Positions 53,770-64,000 of a DNA stretch of 64,000 nucleotides are shown here, piece after piece. Positions within the stretch are counted from its first letter, which is position 1; each line of letters begins with the position of its first letter. The notes beneath the pieces were generated by a model. That model searched no databases. It was not told the origin of the DNA and was given only the letters and a program-made list of their open reading frames with translations. The position numbers and the translations under genes were made by a program. The stretch comes from Morchella semilibera. Its lineage: Eukaryota; Ascomycota; Pezizomycetes; Pezizales; Morchellaceae. The stretch spans positions 1,708,563 to 1,772,562 of the forward strand of contig CM018608.1 in NCBI GenBank assembly GCA_009192285.1. Reading direction: 5' to 3'.

Positions 53770-56300
53770 ATAGAGTTTCTCAACAAAATAAAAAGATAAA
53801 AAACAGAGAGTATAAACTCGCTGCAGGATGTATTAGGGAGGTTTTGTACACTGTGACCTGATATTAGCGGACCCCACAGGGACCTATGCATAAATAACTA
53901 GACAATACAGTATGAAAAATGGGGTGGAATCACTACCATAGGACTACGGAATGTAGTGACAGGTACCGAAATAAATCGGCAGAGAAGAGTACTGTACAAA
54001 TACCGCATTCTTATCATTACTAGCATATCAACGGGAATATCGGAGTAACCCCACCCCTCTTTTTGGTACTGTAATTTTGGGGTTTGCCCTTTCGCATCCG
54101 ACTATATTTCTCTGGCTTTATAAATGCACCAAAGAACGAATTAATTTATCATATTAAATCTTTATGCTAAATCTATCTCATAAATGTGGATATAAATTGT
54201 ACTTCTACAAGTAATAAAACGAATCAGTCTACTATCTGTTTATAAATCCTGAAATAAATCAAGCGTTAGTTGTTGCTTTCACACATTGACCCATACGCCA
54301 AAAAGAAATAAGTTCAAATAGTAAGTTACCTCAACAAACCTTATAAATCTAGATCTGTAAATAACCGTTAAACTGCTCATCACCTGTCAACCGAACACCG
54401 AGTACTCTTGTATATACATTCAGCCAATGTTATAAATCGATCAAGTACACTATAGTATAAAGGTAGAACATTTTGTAAGGGATTTTGAGGTCCTAAACAC
54501 GTACTTGAGAGAACCAAAAGTGATTTAGTCGTGGAATCTGGTGGTGGTGTGGCTCTAAGTCGGGGTCGGAATGTAATTCCGGGGCATTGTTTTAGTTTTT
54601 ATAGGAGATATTCAATGAACTATTGCCACATAGGTAGTTTTATATGCTCAAATAAGATATTCATAATTGGAGGAGAGAATCAAAAGATATTGAGGTTGGT
54701 ATATTGTTAGACACAGGCTGATGAGTATATTTCCCAGTTATCAGGCCATTGTATGGGAGCGCAACTTCAATCTCGCTTTACACCACAATTGTAAGAGAAA
54801 GAGGGCTATTAACTTAATAGCTACAGACGCAAGGGTAGTACATTCAAAATTTTGTTGTTGTAGCCATGTTCTTGGCTGTGAGGCTAGTTCCCAGTCGTTC
54901 CTAAATACCGACAACCCACAACACACAGGATGTAGACATGGCTCTACGAGTTTTGTCAGGGTAGCTCAAAATAGTCAAAAAATGACAGCTTCCCACCACT
55001 TAGAGGACTGCCAGGTTGTACCCTTACCTTCGTAATCTCTAATTATCCCCTCCAACTAGTAGTCTTTGATTGTATGTTATAAAACAGCCTATTTGATGCT
55101 AATTCAATGAGCAGCACCCATGATAATTAAATCAATACCCCGAAATTACATCCGAACCCCAGTATTGGGGCCATCCCCCCCCCCCCCCCCACAATTTTTC
55201 GTTATCTCATCCCAGCCTCGGTCAGTTTATTCCTTATGTTTTTTGAGCCTGTATTGGCCACTTTTGTTACGGCACGCCGCCCCAGCCGTTCCCCGGTGAA
55301 TACACTAGACTCACATCTCAGCTTGGTGCTGTAAAGCGCAGGAAGAGGCACAATAAAGAGAATAAGTGATGTCCTGAAAATTAGTCTTTTGGCTTAAGTA
55401 CGGCTGGGGGAATGATTCATTTATGAGAACATACCTGGTGGGAAATGCATCAACTGGCGAGTTGTCCACATTGGGGAGTTGCAACGCAGCGAACATCACA
55501 ATACCCATCCCAGCTTCAAACATTGATGTATCCTGGGTCTTTACCATTTGTTTCACTTGTGGCCCCCTAGCAGTCAATTGTGGCGGGAGTTAGTTCCATC
55601 GGATCCCGTTGCGTCCCTTATTTTTGACAACTCGTAATACATAGCTGGGCAGAGTATGCCAAGATGAGCTGCCTACGAGGTGCTTGATATGGAAGATATC
55701 CTAGGCCTGGTATCCGACATCGTATTTTGCGGTATCGCGCAGCGCACGTTTGCCCACATAACCCAGCAATATAAATCAAGCAAGAATAATCTTTAAAGGC
55801 AACCACCTGTGCTATGCAAGTGCCAATGTTGCATCTGCCTACCCGTGGAAAGCGGGGTCTGCATAGGGTAGAGAGTTTGGAGCAGGGGCCCGGGTCATTC
55901 CGAGGCAATCTCTGCCTAGAATTGCTTGCTCACCTTCTCTACGTCTAAAGTACCGATTTAGAGATCTGAAATACCATAGATCAGATTAGAGCGGGACTCT
56001 GAGAGAGGTGGTGGCTGGTAATTCCCATCTTCCTGTGCCCAAAACGGTCCATAACTATTGACTGTTGAGGTTTCGCTGGCTTTTGCCGGATAGAGGGTGC
56101 GCCTAGCATGCGGTCAAGCTAGGGGAGAAGGAGGTGTGGGAGGTTTTGCACTTTTGATGTCCGCTTATGCGCCGAGACTGACTACTGCATACAGTCTACC
56201 GCCCAGACTGATCTACCATACCACTGGCAGATCTACGAGACCAGTTCAACAAACCCGACTCCTTCAACCCTGTCCGACTATCTCTTTCACTGGCACTGAC
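53770..56300. other. Gene-poor spacer
   Basis: AT-rich with repeated TATAAAT words (54100-54450) and a C20-type run near 55180. ORFs at 54721-55035 (+), 55311-55577 (-) and 55618-55908 (-) have no recognisable domain. Confidence 0.35.
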
Positions 56301-56338
56301 TAAATGCTGCCAACTTTTGAGGGGCCACCTCCGCCACC

Positions 56339-56614
56339 GTGACAACCATGAACCAGTTCTCAGAAGTACAGATGGCATATTTCTGGGGGAACCCCGGGTG
56401 CACGGTGCACTATGCGGCCTCCTTAAACGTTGGCAGCTTCACCAGCGAAAGGGATACCAACCAGTTTGAGTTTGAGGAGGCGGTGATGAGCCCGGAGTGC
56501 GAGCCTGTGGCTCAAGAATTGGATAGCGATCAGCACCTAACCCCGTTACAACGATCAATAGAACGAGTCTATGTTAATCCATATTCTGACTTTAAAATGG
56601 ATGAATTCTATTAA
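56339..56614 (+). CDS. Hypothetical ORF, 91 codons
   Basis: An acidic open frame (FEFEEAVMSPECEPVAQELD) in a locally GC-rich patch. Not low-complexity, but without domain, splice or promoter support. It could be an exon of a lost gene. Confidence 0.2.
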   Translation: MTTMNQFSEVQMAYFWGNPGCTVHYAASLNVGSFTSERDTNQFEFEEAVMSPECEPVAQELDSDQHLTPLQRSIERVYVNPYSDFKMDEFY

Positions 56615-56829
56615 AAATTACACCTCGCTTCAGCTGAGCCCATTTCAGGCATGGCTATCAATGATCTATATTACATAACTTTAAGCTATTTAAAGCCGGT
56701 ACCAGGAGTAGATGGATATGTTCATGCGAGCGATCTATCAACTCAATCTAGTGGTTCTTCACTCTGATCGGCTATGTGTTTGGCTTCTGCAAAGAGACTA
56801 CGATGTAATATTGTGGATGAGGAGAAGCT

Positions 56830-57684
56830 TTTGCTTATGGGATTATGTGTGGAATATCAGGAAGAGCATGTACACGGAAAAAAGAGTGCTTCTTGGTTGA
56901 TGATATCGGGAATGTTGGGAAGGAGACAAATGCCAATGTGAGATTGAAGAACCCGTAAAAGATAGTAGATTTGCTGGTCGAAAAGTTGAGATCTGGGAAA
57001 GGAAAAGTGGAACTGTCCAACGGGAGGATGAGCCTACACAAAAAATTAACATGGATACGCCGTGAGGAGGAAACCTGAGAAACAAGCAGCCGATACAAAA
57101 TCACCATCTGTTCTAGCCAAAGAAGCAGGGGGAGCGGCTGTACATAGGCGCAATATGTTAGTTAGAATGGGAAAAAAAGAGGGCATGATCTTGAAGGCCT
57201 GGAACCATCTGAAGATGACAGGCCCGGGGACTCGCCTATACTCAACATTGACGAACAGGACTTGAATGACAATGACGAGGAAGTTGCTCATATTATGAGG
57301 CGATCAAGGCTATCGGTTGGGGATTAACCATCTCTGATACAATGACAGTAGTTGGTGCAGTAGAAGGATTGGGAAAGGGTATGGTAGAAGCGGTACAGCA
57401 ATTCGTGGCCTCATGTCCACAAATGAATCAAGTTCGTTAGTTAGGAAAGTGAACAGTATGATAATAGATTCAGGGGGTTGCGAGAGGAACTAGCAGGGCA
57501 GTGGCAAGGAGAGAAATTAAGATTGGAAGGCAAAGGGAAGATGGTAGGTTAGCTGTTGAAAAGAGACGATCTGAAGATCAAAATTTGCAGAAAATCAACT
57601 GAAGGAAGACAAACCAGCGGATGAACTACGGAACTCTGACCTCTCCCGTATCCTTTATAAACTAGATGAACTGAAGAAAAGCTA
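56830..57684 (+). pseudogene. Accessory ORF remnant, Harbinger-like locus 3
   Basis: Broken plus-strand coding-like sequence: EEHVHGKK... near 56870, DTMTVVGAVEGLGKGMVEAV at about 57340, a coil-like NRFRGLREELAGQWQGE at about 57465, and a terminal LSRILYKLDELKKS ending in TAG near 57684. That tail resembles the end of the 42092 ORF (DQVMSLLVNKLK). Its stop touches the stop of the minus-strand transposase remnant at 57682, repeating the convergent layout. Confidence 0.45.
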
Positions 57685-58844
57685 GCTACCTTTGTAGATA
57701 TTCCTGTAACGATGGATGAGTGCAGTTAAATCGTCTACATGTCTGGTTTCCATACAAGCAACTTTAGTTAACAGTACTGTTACAACGTAGTATGCCGCTA
57801 TCAGATACAATTCGATCTTGAGATTTCCTCTGAATCCGTTAAAACCCCATAATATTATAATTTCCCCAGAGCTAGATTCAACGCAGACACGAAACCCAGA
57901 CATCAGAGCATTAACCTCCATTAACATAAGGTTGAGAGGATATCCAGGAAGTACTTTACATGACCACAAAACGCCGTAAGAATGAGAATAAGCTGAATCT
58001 TATAGCATTGTTTCTCTAAAGATTGATTGGGTAGTACTCGTAGTCTTTGCTGTAGCCCTGACTCCAAATACATCCCAATCGCCTCTATAATGGTCCAACG
58101 AAATGGATAACTACTCCGTCAAGTGTCGCAACTGCCTGAAACTTTATTGCATGACACTTCTTATATCCAGAATAGTAGAGCCCCTGATTGTTTGTTGGTC
58201 GAAACATTACTTGCATTGTACCATCAATAAATCCCCAAATGTTGCTTGCTCCACCAGCAGTCTGTCTTGCTATTGTATATTGGCGTATCGTATCAGGTGT
58301 CAAACATCTACCCAATTCAATTTTCCATATAACGAGTAACCTTGAATCTGTTGGTTAAAACAGCGATAAGCTCGACCGCGCAGATCCTGCTAACCAGGTG
58401 TGCAATTGTATCATTGAAATAATTGAGAGCCATGACCGAGACTTTTGAAATAGATACATATATTTTTATAACGGGAAGGGGATAAACAATAAAGAACAAC
58501 ACAAAGGGCAATCTCAGCTGTACTCATATATATATTTTTCATTCAACTCAAAATACTGTAACATCTCGCGTATATCAAGGTGGGAGAAACTGTCCAACAG
58601 AAAATTAGTAGAGGCTCTTGACAGTGACGGCAATATTGAGGTTTTGCCGGAAAGAAGCAATGCAGGACTCTTCATTAAGATTATTAGGATCAAAAGGTAC
58701 TTTGATCGGAACCTGCAAAGGAAGGCGATAGTTAAGTCTGTTGCTATTCATCGCATCCTGCTGCTGATGGTGAAAGTATAGGCATAGAAGACCTGTTACT
58801 GTTGTGGCTGTTGATGAAAGTAGAGCAACAACATCCTCTTTCAC
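57682..58844 (-). pseudogene. Harbinger-like DDE transposase, locus 3, decayed
   Basis: In order on the minus strand: PNNLNEESCIASFR (about 58660), ALNYFNDTIAHLVSRI (about 58410), IRQYTIARQTAGGASN, IWGFIDGTMQVMFRP, LYYSGYKKCHAIKFQAV, LDGVVIHFVGP. After a one-base shift come DSAYSHSYGVL, NALMSGFRVCVES and IELYLIAAYYVV. These are the DDE_Tnp_4 landmarks, including Asp in FIDGT and in DSAYS and Glu in RVCVES. Several stops and at least one frameshift inactivate it. It is diverged from the 43065 copy, so it is a second lineage. Confidence 0.65.
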
Positions 58845-58990
58845 CGATTATTGAATTCCATCGTCACGATATTGGAACGTTTGTTCGGGCTCGCCACAAA
58901 AAAACCTACTAGCTGACTAATCTCTGCCTGCACACTGCATTATCAGATGACAACTCATTCTTGGTATCCGACATCTAGAAAACTGACCTA

Positions 58991-59083
58991 CAGCGATGGG
59001 GAAAATTATTGTAGAAGTATGGTAAGAGTCCTATTGGTCGAGGCAGTCATCTAAACCGTTTTTAGACCCCGTCCCCATCGCTA
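58991..59083. mobile_element. Small Tc1/mariner-type MITE
   Basis: The left end CAGCGATGGGGA pairs with the right end TCCCCATCGCTA; TA flanks both sides (58989-58990 and 59084-59085). It is under 100 bp and non-coding. It begins CAGCG like 50866-50974. Confidence 0.7.
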
Positions 59084-59406
59084 TACTTGCGCAGGCTATA
59101 TGTTTATGCACTCCGACTATGCGAAAACCCGCTGCGAAACCTCTCTATTCGAGATTTCCTAGTTCCACTTGAGCTGTAGTTGATCACGAGCGCGACCACC
59201 CCTTACATCACCTGGATCTCTTAAAAATACGCGCCTTGCTCATGACAGGATCGCAAAATCTCGTCTTTGTCATTACTAAAGTTCAATTTTGTCTGTCCGC
59301 GCAATAGCGCTTGACTAGTAGTGGGGAATTGGGTTAATAGTCTTGGCAGCACATTGACGTCTTCGCTGATAACGAGACCTGTGCTTCCCAACACCGCATC
59401 TACCTA

Positions 59407-60009
59407 GGCTCGTACGCAGCCTTCCTCCCGGGGGGCTGTAGCATTAGACCTTTTAAGCCACCGTCGTTTGCAGGAAAGGAAGATCGGTGGGGAGGGAAGA
59501 TGATCCTCCACTAGCACTAGGTTGGTATGGTCAGGTATATAATAACAATGCTCGCATGGTTGTACTTTTAATACCATGATAGTGGGCTCTAACTCTGGGT
59601 AGTTACTAAACTTTTTATTTGCCAATCTTTTTTTTTTCTGTTGGCTTAAAAGGCCTATTATCGTTCCGACCTTTGCCGAGATTTTTTTTTGCAGCATTAT
59701 TCGGGGTTCTGCGACTGGCGGAGGGCCTATTTACATAAAGATAATAAGGTTTTTTAGCCTGGGACATTTGAATTAAGGTTTTGTAACCTCCGGCGGGCTT
59801 CATTTAGGTCTCCGACAGGGAAATTGACTTTTTTAGTCTCCGGCGGGACTCATTTGACTCTCCTACACGGGGGCTGCCTGTTTTTGCATCTTCGGGCTTT
59901 AATTCGGTCTCCGACATGGTACATTGGGTGCGCCGGGCCCCACTTGTCACCGACATGGTAAATGACATTTTTGTCGGAAATAATGGTTCAGACCCTACGG
60001 TGAGCACAC
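59407..60009. mobile_element. MITE family with GTCGG-rich interior, copy C (longest)
   Basis: TA-flanked (59405-59406 and 60010-60011). The left end GGCTCGTACGCAGCC matches copy A. The inverted right end GCTCACCGTAGGGTC, ATTATTTCCGACAAAAA, TCATTTACCATGTCGGTGAC matches copy B. The interior has several about 50-bp units containing CCGGCGGG-CT-CATTTAGGTC and TCCGACA. It ends just where the telomere-proximal satellite begins. Confidence 0.7.
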
Positions 60010-60014
60010 TACCG

Positions 60015-63000
60015 GAGTAAAATTCAGCGAGACATGCTGGTGCCTGGGATTGGCTCTGGGGCATGGAAATGAATCCTGGCGCCCAGGACTGAAGGCTGGC
60101 GCCCAGGACACTCTACCGTGGCGTACAGGGGCCTGGGACTGATAGCTGGCGCCCAGGACTGCCTCCTATGACATGCTGATACCTGGGACTGATACCTGGC
60201 GCCTGGGACTGACTCTGGGGGCATAGGACTGACTGTCATGACATGCTGGCGCATGGGACTGATAGCTGGCGCCTGGGATTGACTCTGGTGGCATATGATT
60301 GACTGCCGTTACATGCTGGCGCCTGGGCTCATTCCTAGCTCTAGAGACTCACTACTAGGGCTTGAGATTGATTTATGGTGCCTGGCATTCATGCTGGCGC
60401 CAGGCTTGACTCTGGGGAAACAGGATTAACTGCCGTGATGTTCTGGCTCCCAGGACTGATAGATGGCGCCCTGGAATGTTTGCTGGAGCGTGAGAATAAC
60501 TGCTGTAATATGCTTGCGTTTGGGATTGACTATGGGGGTATGGAAATGAATTCTGGCGCCTGGAACTCATAGCGGGCGCCTTGGAATGACTGCTCTGATA
60601 TAGTGGCGTATGGGGTTGATATATGGCGCCTGGCAATGACTGCTATGAGATACTGGCGGATGGGATTGATGGCGCCCGGGATTGATAGCTGGCTCATTGG
60701 ATTGATAACTAGCACTTGGGAATTACTCCCGATGCCTGAGAATGACCGCTGGGACATGCTGGCGCCTGGGATTGACTCTGGGGACATGAAAATGCATCCT
60801 GGTGCTTGGGCTGAAGGCTGGCGCCTGCGATTGACTCTGGGGACATTGGGTTGGCTGCAATGGCATGCTGGCGCCTGGCATTGATGGCTGGTGCCTGGGT
60901 TTCATAGCTGGCGCCTGGGAACTCTGTTGAGGCCAGGGAATACCTGCTGACGCCCAGGGTTCATAGCTCGCACACAGGATTGGTAATGGCGCTTGAGATT
61001 GACTCTGGGACATGAAATCAATGCTGGCGTTTGGGGTTGGCTACTGGGATATGCTGGCGCCTGGGATTGAAATATGTTAGGATTAATAGCTGGCTTATAG
61101 GCTTGAAGCTGGCGCCTGGGATCGGTGCTGGTGCCTGGAAATGACTCTGGGGATATGGGAACTAGTACTGGCGCCTGGGATTGATAGCACTTGGGAAAGT
61201 TACTGGCGCCTGAGATTGACTCTGGAGGTAGTACTGGCGCCTGGGATTGATGCTGGCGCCCCAAAATGACTACTAGAACATAGGATTAATTTTTGTCGCC
61301 TGGGTTTGACTCTGGAGGCATGGGAATCAATACTGGCGCTTGGGATTGACTCTGGGGCATGGAAATGAATCCTGGCGCCTGGGACTGAGGGTTGGCGCCC
61401 AGACTACTCTAGCATGACATACAGTCGCCTGGAACTCCCTAACATGACATGCTGACACCAGGGACTCATACCTGACGCCTAGAATTGACTCTGGGGCATA
61501 GGGCTGACCCTCTGACATGCTGGCGCCTGGGAATGGCTGCTGGCGCTTGTGGGTTACTGCTATCATATGTGGACACCTAGGACTGAACCCTAGCTTCTAG
61601 AATTGACTATAGGCGCATGGGAATGAATACCGGCGTCTGGGAGTGACTGCTATAATATGCTGACACATGGAATTGATAGCTGGCGCCTGGGATTGGTGCC
61701 GGTGCCTGGAAATAACTTTGAGGACTGAGAATGTGTGCTGGCGACCAGCCTTGATAGTTGCCACATAGGGTTGAATCTGTGGCCTGGCATTCACTTTGGG
61801 GCCACAGGATTTGCTACCATTACATGCTGACGCCTAGGCTTGATAGCTGGCATCTGGAAATGATTCTGGGAGCACGAAAATGGGTACTAGCGCCTGGAAT
61901 CACTTCAGGAGATATAGGACTGAATGCCTTGACATGCTCGCGCCCAGGACTACCATGACATGCTGACGCCTGGGACTGATAGCTGGCGATTGTGGTTGAC
62001 GCTGTGTGCATTGGACTGGCTATCATTCTGGTGCTTGGGATTGACTCTGGGGATAGGAATGAATATTGGCGTCCAGGATTGACTCTGGGGGCAGAGAAAT
62101 GAATGCTTGTACCTGGGGCTAATAGCTGTCGCCTGGGATTGACTGCTTATATACAGGAGTGATTGCTGGCGCCTGAAACTGACTGTGGGGCATAGGACTG
62201 AATACCATTACATGCTGAGATTGACTTTGGGGACTGGTAATGAATGCTAGTGCCCAGGATTGATGCTGGCGCCTGGGATGCACTCTGTAGCCACAGGACT
62301 TGCTACCATCACATGCTGGTACCCAGGAATGATGCTGGCGCCTGGAAATGACTCTGGGGGCATGGTGATTAGTACTTGCGCTGAGATTGGTTCTGGGGAT
62401 ATGGGACTGACTGTCAGCGCCTGGGATTGATAGTTAGCACCTGGCAAGGATACTGGCGCCTGGGATTGACTCTGGAGGCACAGAAATGATTATCCTTTCA
62501 TGCTGGCGCCTGGGGCCCAACTCTTGCACCTGGGATTGATCCTCGCATCTGGAATTGGTTCTGATGTAGGATTGAGTGCCATTACATGCTGGCGCCCAGG
62601 GTTGATGGCTGGCACATAGGATTGATACTAGCGCTTGGGGTTGACTCTGGGGTCACGGCAATCAATGCTTGCGCTTGGGATTGCTGGGACATGCTGGCGC
62701 TTGATATTAACTACTATAGCATGCTGCTACCTAGGATTGATTACTGGCTCTAAGGACTCACTGCTGCACTGGGATTGATATATGGTGCCTCGGATTGATT
62801 CTGGGGAAATGGGATTAACTGACATGATATTCTGACTCCTAGGACTGATGGATGGCGCCTAGAATGACTACTGGAGCATGCGAATGACTAATGTGAGATG
62901 CTGGGGCTTGAGATTGATAGCTTGTACATGGAGCTAATACTGGCGCCTGGTGTTGGCTCTGGGGGCAGAAAGCTGACCACCGTTACATACTGGCACTGGA

Positions 63001-63060
63001 GATTGATAATTAGTGCCTCGAATCAACCGTGGGGCCATAGGAATCACACGTATAGGATCG
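60015..63060. repeat. Telomere-proximal G-rich modular satellite
   Basis: About 3 kb of imperfect modules: TGGCGCCTGGGATTGACTCT, GGGGACATGGAAATGAAT, GATAGCTGGCGCCTGGGA and TGCCATGACATGCTGG-type words in changing order, unit length about 30-33 bases. The plus strand is G-rich, the same polarity as the telomere. ORFs (mostly minus strand, QSQAPA/IPGAS repeats) are shadows of the modules. Confidence 0.9.
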
Positions 63061-63164
63061 ATTAGTGTCACATACTCAAGACAAGCAATTATACCATTGT
63101 ACAGTGGGTAGGGAAGAAATTCATAGGCCGAAGGATATTCCGAGTGATATTTCATGACTGGAAT

Positions 63165-63835
63165 AGTTCATTGTGGACTGATGCAATGTGGAGGACAGTG
63201 CATGACCGTAGAATAATGTGCAAGACAGTGCCTGACCGTTTAATACTGTGGAAGACCGTGGGTGACCATTTTGTGGTGTGCAAGACCGAGGGTGAACGTT
63301 TTGTGGTTTGCAAGTGCGGAGGTGACCGTAGGTCACCGGAGTTAGTTAGGGTTGAACCGTTTCGCGTGTGCAAGACCGTGGGTGACCGTTTTGTGGTGTG
63401 CAAGACCGAGGGTGAACGTTTTGTGGTGTGCAAGTGCGGAGGTGACCGTAGGTCACCGGAGTTAGTTAGGGTTGAACCGTTTCGCGTGTGCAAGACGTGG
63501 GTGACCGTTTTGTGGTGTGCAAGACCGAGGGTGAACGTTTTGTGGTGTGCAAGTGGGAGGTGGTGCACCGGAGTTAGTTAGGGTTGAACCGTTTCGCGTG
63601 TGCAAGACCGTGGGTGACCGTTTTGTGGTGTGCAAGACCGTGGGTGACCGTTTTGTGGTGTGCAAGACCGTGGGTGACCGTTTTGTGGTGTGCAAGACCG
63701 AGGGTGAACGTTTTGTGGTGTGCAAGTGCGGAGGTGACCGTAGGTCACCGGAGTTAGTTAGGGTTGAACCGTTTCGCGTGTGCAAGACCGCGGGTGACCG
63801 TTTTGTGGTGTGCAAGACTGTGGGTGACCGTTTTG
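63165..63835. repeat. Subtelomeric 30-bp repeat with 120-bp higher-order unit
   Basis: The basic unit GTGTGCAAGACCGTGGGTGA + CCGTTTTGTG (30 bp) alternates with a GAGGGTGAACG variant and a 60-bp module. That module contains GGTGACCGTAGGTCACCGGA, then GTTAGTTAGGGTTGAACCGT. The telomere-like word starts at 63341, 63461, 63573 and 63753, spacings 120, 112 and 180 bp. Open frames through it (VCKTVGDRFV repeats) are not genes. Confidence 0.95.
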
Positions 63836-64000
63836 TTAGTTAGGGTTAGTTAGGGTTAGTTAGGTTAGTTAGGGTTAGTTAGGGTTAGTTTAGTTAGGGT
63901 TAGTTAGGGTTAGTTAGGGTTAGTTAGGGTTAGTTAGGGTTAGTTAGGGTTAGTTAGGGTTAGTTAGGGTTAGTTAGGGTTAGTTAGGGTTAGTTAGGGT
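63836..64000 (+). repeat. Telomere, 10-base unit TTAGTTAGGG
   Basis: About 16 units run to the last base; the last 100 bases are ten perfect units. Three irregular units occur near the inner edge (one TTAGTTAGG, one TTAGTTTAGTTAGGG). The G-rich strand points to the window end, as at a chromosome terminus. Most filamentous fungi have TTAGGG; here every hexamer alternates with TTAG. Confidence 0.97.

Noticed and set aside
53770-55910. Small ORFs proposed as genes in the AT-rich spacer
   Set aside because: No motif, no plausible splicing, and lengths expected by chance.
60024-63843. Long ORFs with QSQAPA or VCKTVGDRFV repeats
   Set aside because: Shadows of the 30-33 bp and 30 bp satellites; open in both strands at once.

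Overview
The window reads as the right-hand end of a fungal chromosome. It finishes in about 165 bp of uninterrupted telomere repeat whose unit is 10 bases (TTAGTTAGGG), G-rich strand 5'->3' toward the end. The one large spliced gene has short introns (50-60 nt, GT..AG, with CTAAC or CTAAT branch-like motifs), as in filamentous fungi. A zinc-finger/RecQ subtelomeric helicase, a Ty3/gypsy element, Harbinger-like transposons and a TET/JBP-type dioxygenase fit a repeat-rich filamentous fungus, perhaps an ascomycete of the Pezizales type. The species cannot be fixed from the sequence. I see no rRNA, tRNA or housekeeping gene.

Layout. 1-4.6 kb: minus-strand Ty3/gypsy retrotransposon with intact Gag and a Pol frame that stays open to the window edge. 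4.6-11.5 kb: LTR/leader candidate, then minisatellites and a degenerate GC-rich satellite with a higher-order period near 0.6 kb. 11.5-18.9 kb: gene-poor, with a GGGCCC-ended transposon remnant (15.1-16.7 kb). 18.99-24.36 kb: the main gene. Five exons join in frame into 1718 residues carrying C2H2 fingers, an OrsD-like double finger, a tyrosine-recombinase-like core and a complete RecQ helicase. 24.7-25.3 kb: foldback element and a second copy of the 5.3 kb minisatellite repeat. 25.6-26.7 kb, minus strand: intact two-exon TET/JBP-like Fe(II)/2-oxoglutarate dioxygenase (344 residues). 27-60 kb: a graveyard of transposons. Three loci show the same arrangement, a plus-strand accessory ORF converging on a minus-strand DDE (Harbinger/DDE_Tnp_4) transposase; further remnants include a fourth transposase, a hAT C-terminus, a second gypsy RT/RNase H and many MITEs. 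60.0-63.1 kb: G-rich modular satellite. 63.17-63.84 kb: 30/60/120-bp higher-order repeat that carries one telomere unit per period. 63.84-64.0 kb: telomere.

How the parts may work together (inference). The helicase gene lies where telomere-linked RecQ genes sit in other fungi and points toward the telomere. Its added tyrosine-recombinase-like core and zinc fingers suggest a protein that could bind, unwind and recombine subtelomeric DNA. The neighbouring dioxygenase could oxidise 5-methylcytosine in the surrounding repeats. The two intact genes sit about 1.2 kb apart among degenerate repeats, which makes them the most notable part of the window.
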